Shown: one piece after another, positions 63,908 through 64,000 of the stretch | How the letters are laid out: each line of letters begins with the position of its first letter | How positions within the stretch are numbered: the stretch's first letter is position 1 | NCBI RefSeq assembly: GCF_016653465.1 | Contig: NZ_NHSQ01000151.1 | Coordinates: 16,503-80,502, forward strand | Source of the DNA: Thiocystis minor | GTDB lineage: Bacteria > Pseudomonadota > Gammaproteobacteria > Chromatiales > Chromatiaceae | Direction of reading: 5' to 3' | Length of the DNA: 64,000 bases | Position numbers and translations under genes: made by a program | The notes under the pieces: model-generated | Seen by the model: only the letters and a program-made list of their open reading frames with translations | What the model was told of the DNA's origin: nothing | Database searches by the model: none

Positions 63908-64000
63908 TCAGACAATCATTTTCTGTATCCCTCCCGGGCTGGGATCGCTGCCCAGCGCCTGGATGATCGCCAGCTGCGCCGGCTCGGCGCGGGTCGCCTT
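63908..64000 (-). CDS. C-terminal tail of unidentified protein (edge of window)
   Basis: The minus strand reads open from the window edge to a stop at 63908: 30 residues ending GGIQKMIV. The fragment is too short to name. A transposase C-terminus is one possibility, from the position next to gene remnants, but no inverted repeat is seen. Confidence 0.4.
   Translation of the reverse strand, partial: KATRAEPAQLAIIQALGSDPSPGGIQKMIV

Overview
This 64 kb window is GC-rich, densely packed and reads as a chromosomal segment of a purple sulfur gammaproteobacterium (Chromatiaceae, near Allochromatium, Thiocystis or Thiocapsa). The main evidence is an Isp-type [NiFe] hydrogenase operon (small subunit, isp1, isp2, large subunit), a DsrC-family protein, and gammaproteobacterial housekeeping genes (rnr, rlmB, lpxH, srkA, cobD). 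There is no CRISPR array, rRNA operon, intact prophage or complete insertion sequence.

Region 1 (1-13.3 kb, minus strand) is one chemotaxis operon. In transcription order it encodes a soluble receptor with two signalling tips, a protein of three fused CheW domains, CheB, a HEAT-like protein, CheR, CheY, CheA, a small STAS-like protein, a second CheY, a short membrane receptor, a ParA ATPase and a Cache-domain membrane sensor cut by the window edge. A frameshifted four-helix-bundle gene flanked by heptamer repeats is inserted between cheB and the HEAT gene. The ParA and the sensor-less receptor suggest an intracellular chemosensory cluster positioned by ParA.

Region 2 (13.7-19.6 kb) holds a PH-domain membrane protein with a small partner, rlmB, rnr, tRNA-Leu(CAG) with a readable promoter, and a DegQ-type protease. 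Region 3 (19.6-24.2 kb, minus) is an exopolysaccharide fragment: a GDP-mannose dehydrogenase-like enzyme, a heparinase/alginate-lyase-like protein and a GT4 glycosyltransferase.

Region 4 (24.2-29.9 kb, minus) is a compact, mostly overlapping operon that looks like a self-contained Hsp70 machine: a large TPR-like protein, a J-like protein without HPD, a GrpE-like factor, a short Hsp70 and a zinc-ribbon protein. Region 5 (30-36.1 kb) has a CWC zinc protein, a haem-less cytochrome c remnant, cobD, and two convergent pairs that each couple a ParA-type ATPase with a single-span membrane protein. One of these ATPases is a ParA-TM-SPOR fusion whose signature lysine is glutamine. Regions 4 and 5 are the best candidates for undescribed systems.

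Region 6 (36.2-45 kb) contains a secreted metallophosphoesterase, srkA, an unusual cysteine-rich DsrC paralogue, a hypothetical protein and the hydrogenase operon led by a HupH-like gene. hypF, needed for [NiFe] maturation, lies 6 kb further on. Region 7 (45-58 kb) has an orphan SEDS protein, lpxH, a hybrid histidine kinase, a rhodanese with hypF, msrA, an ABC-2 exporter pair, a phage head-protein remnant, an LEA14-like lipoprotein and a TSUP permease. Region 8 (58-64 kb) is accessory: GNAT and DUF29 remnants, a fused type I methyltransferase/specificity protein with no visible restriction subunit, an ArsR-rhodanese fusion and the tail of an unidentified gene.
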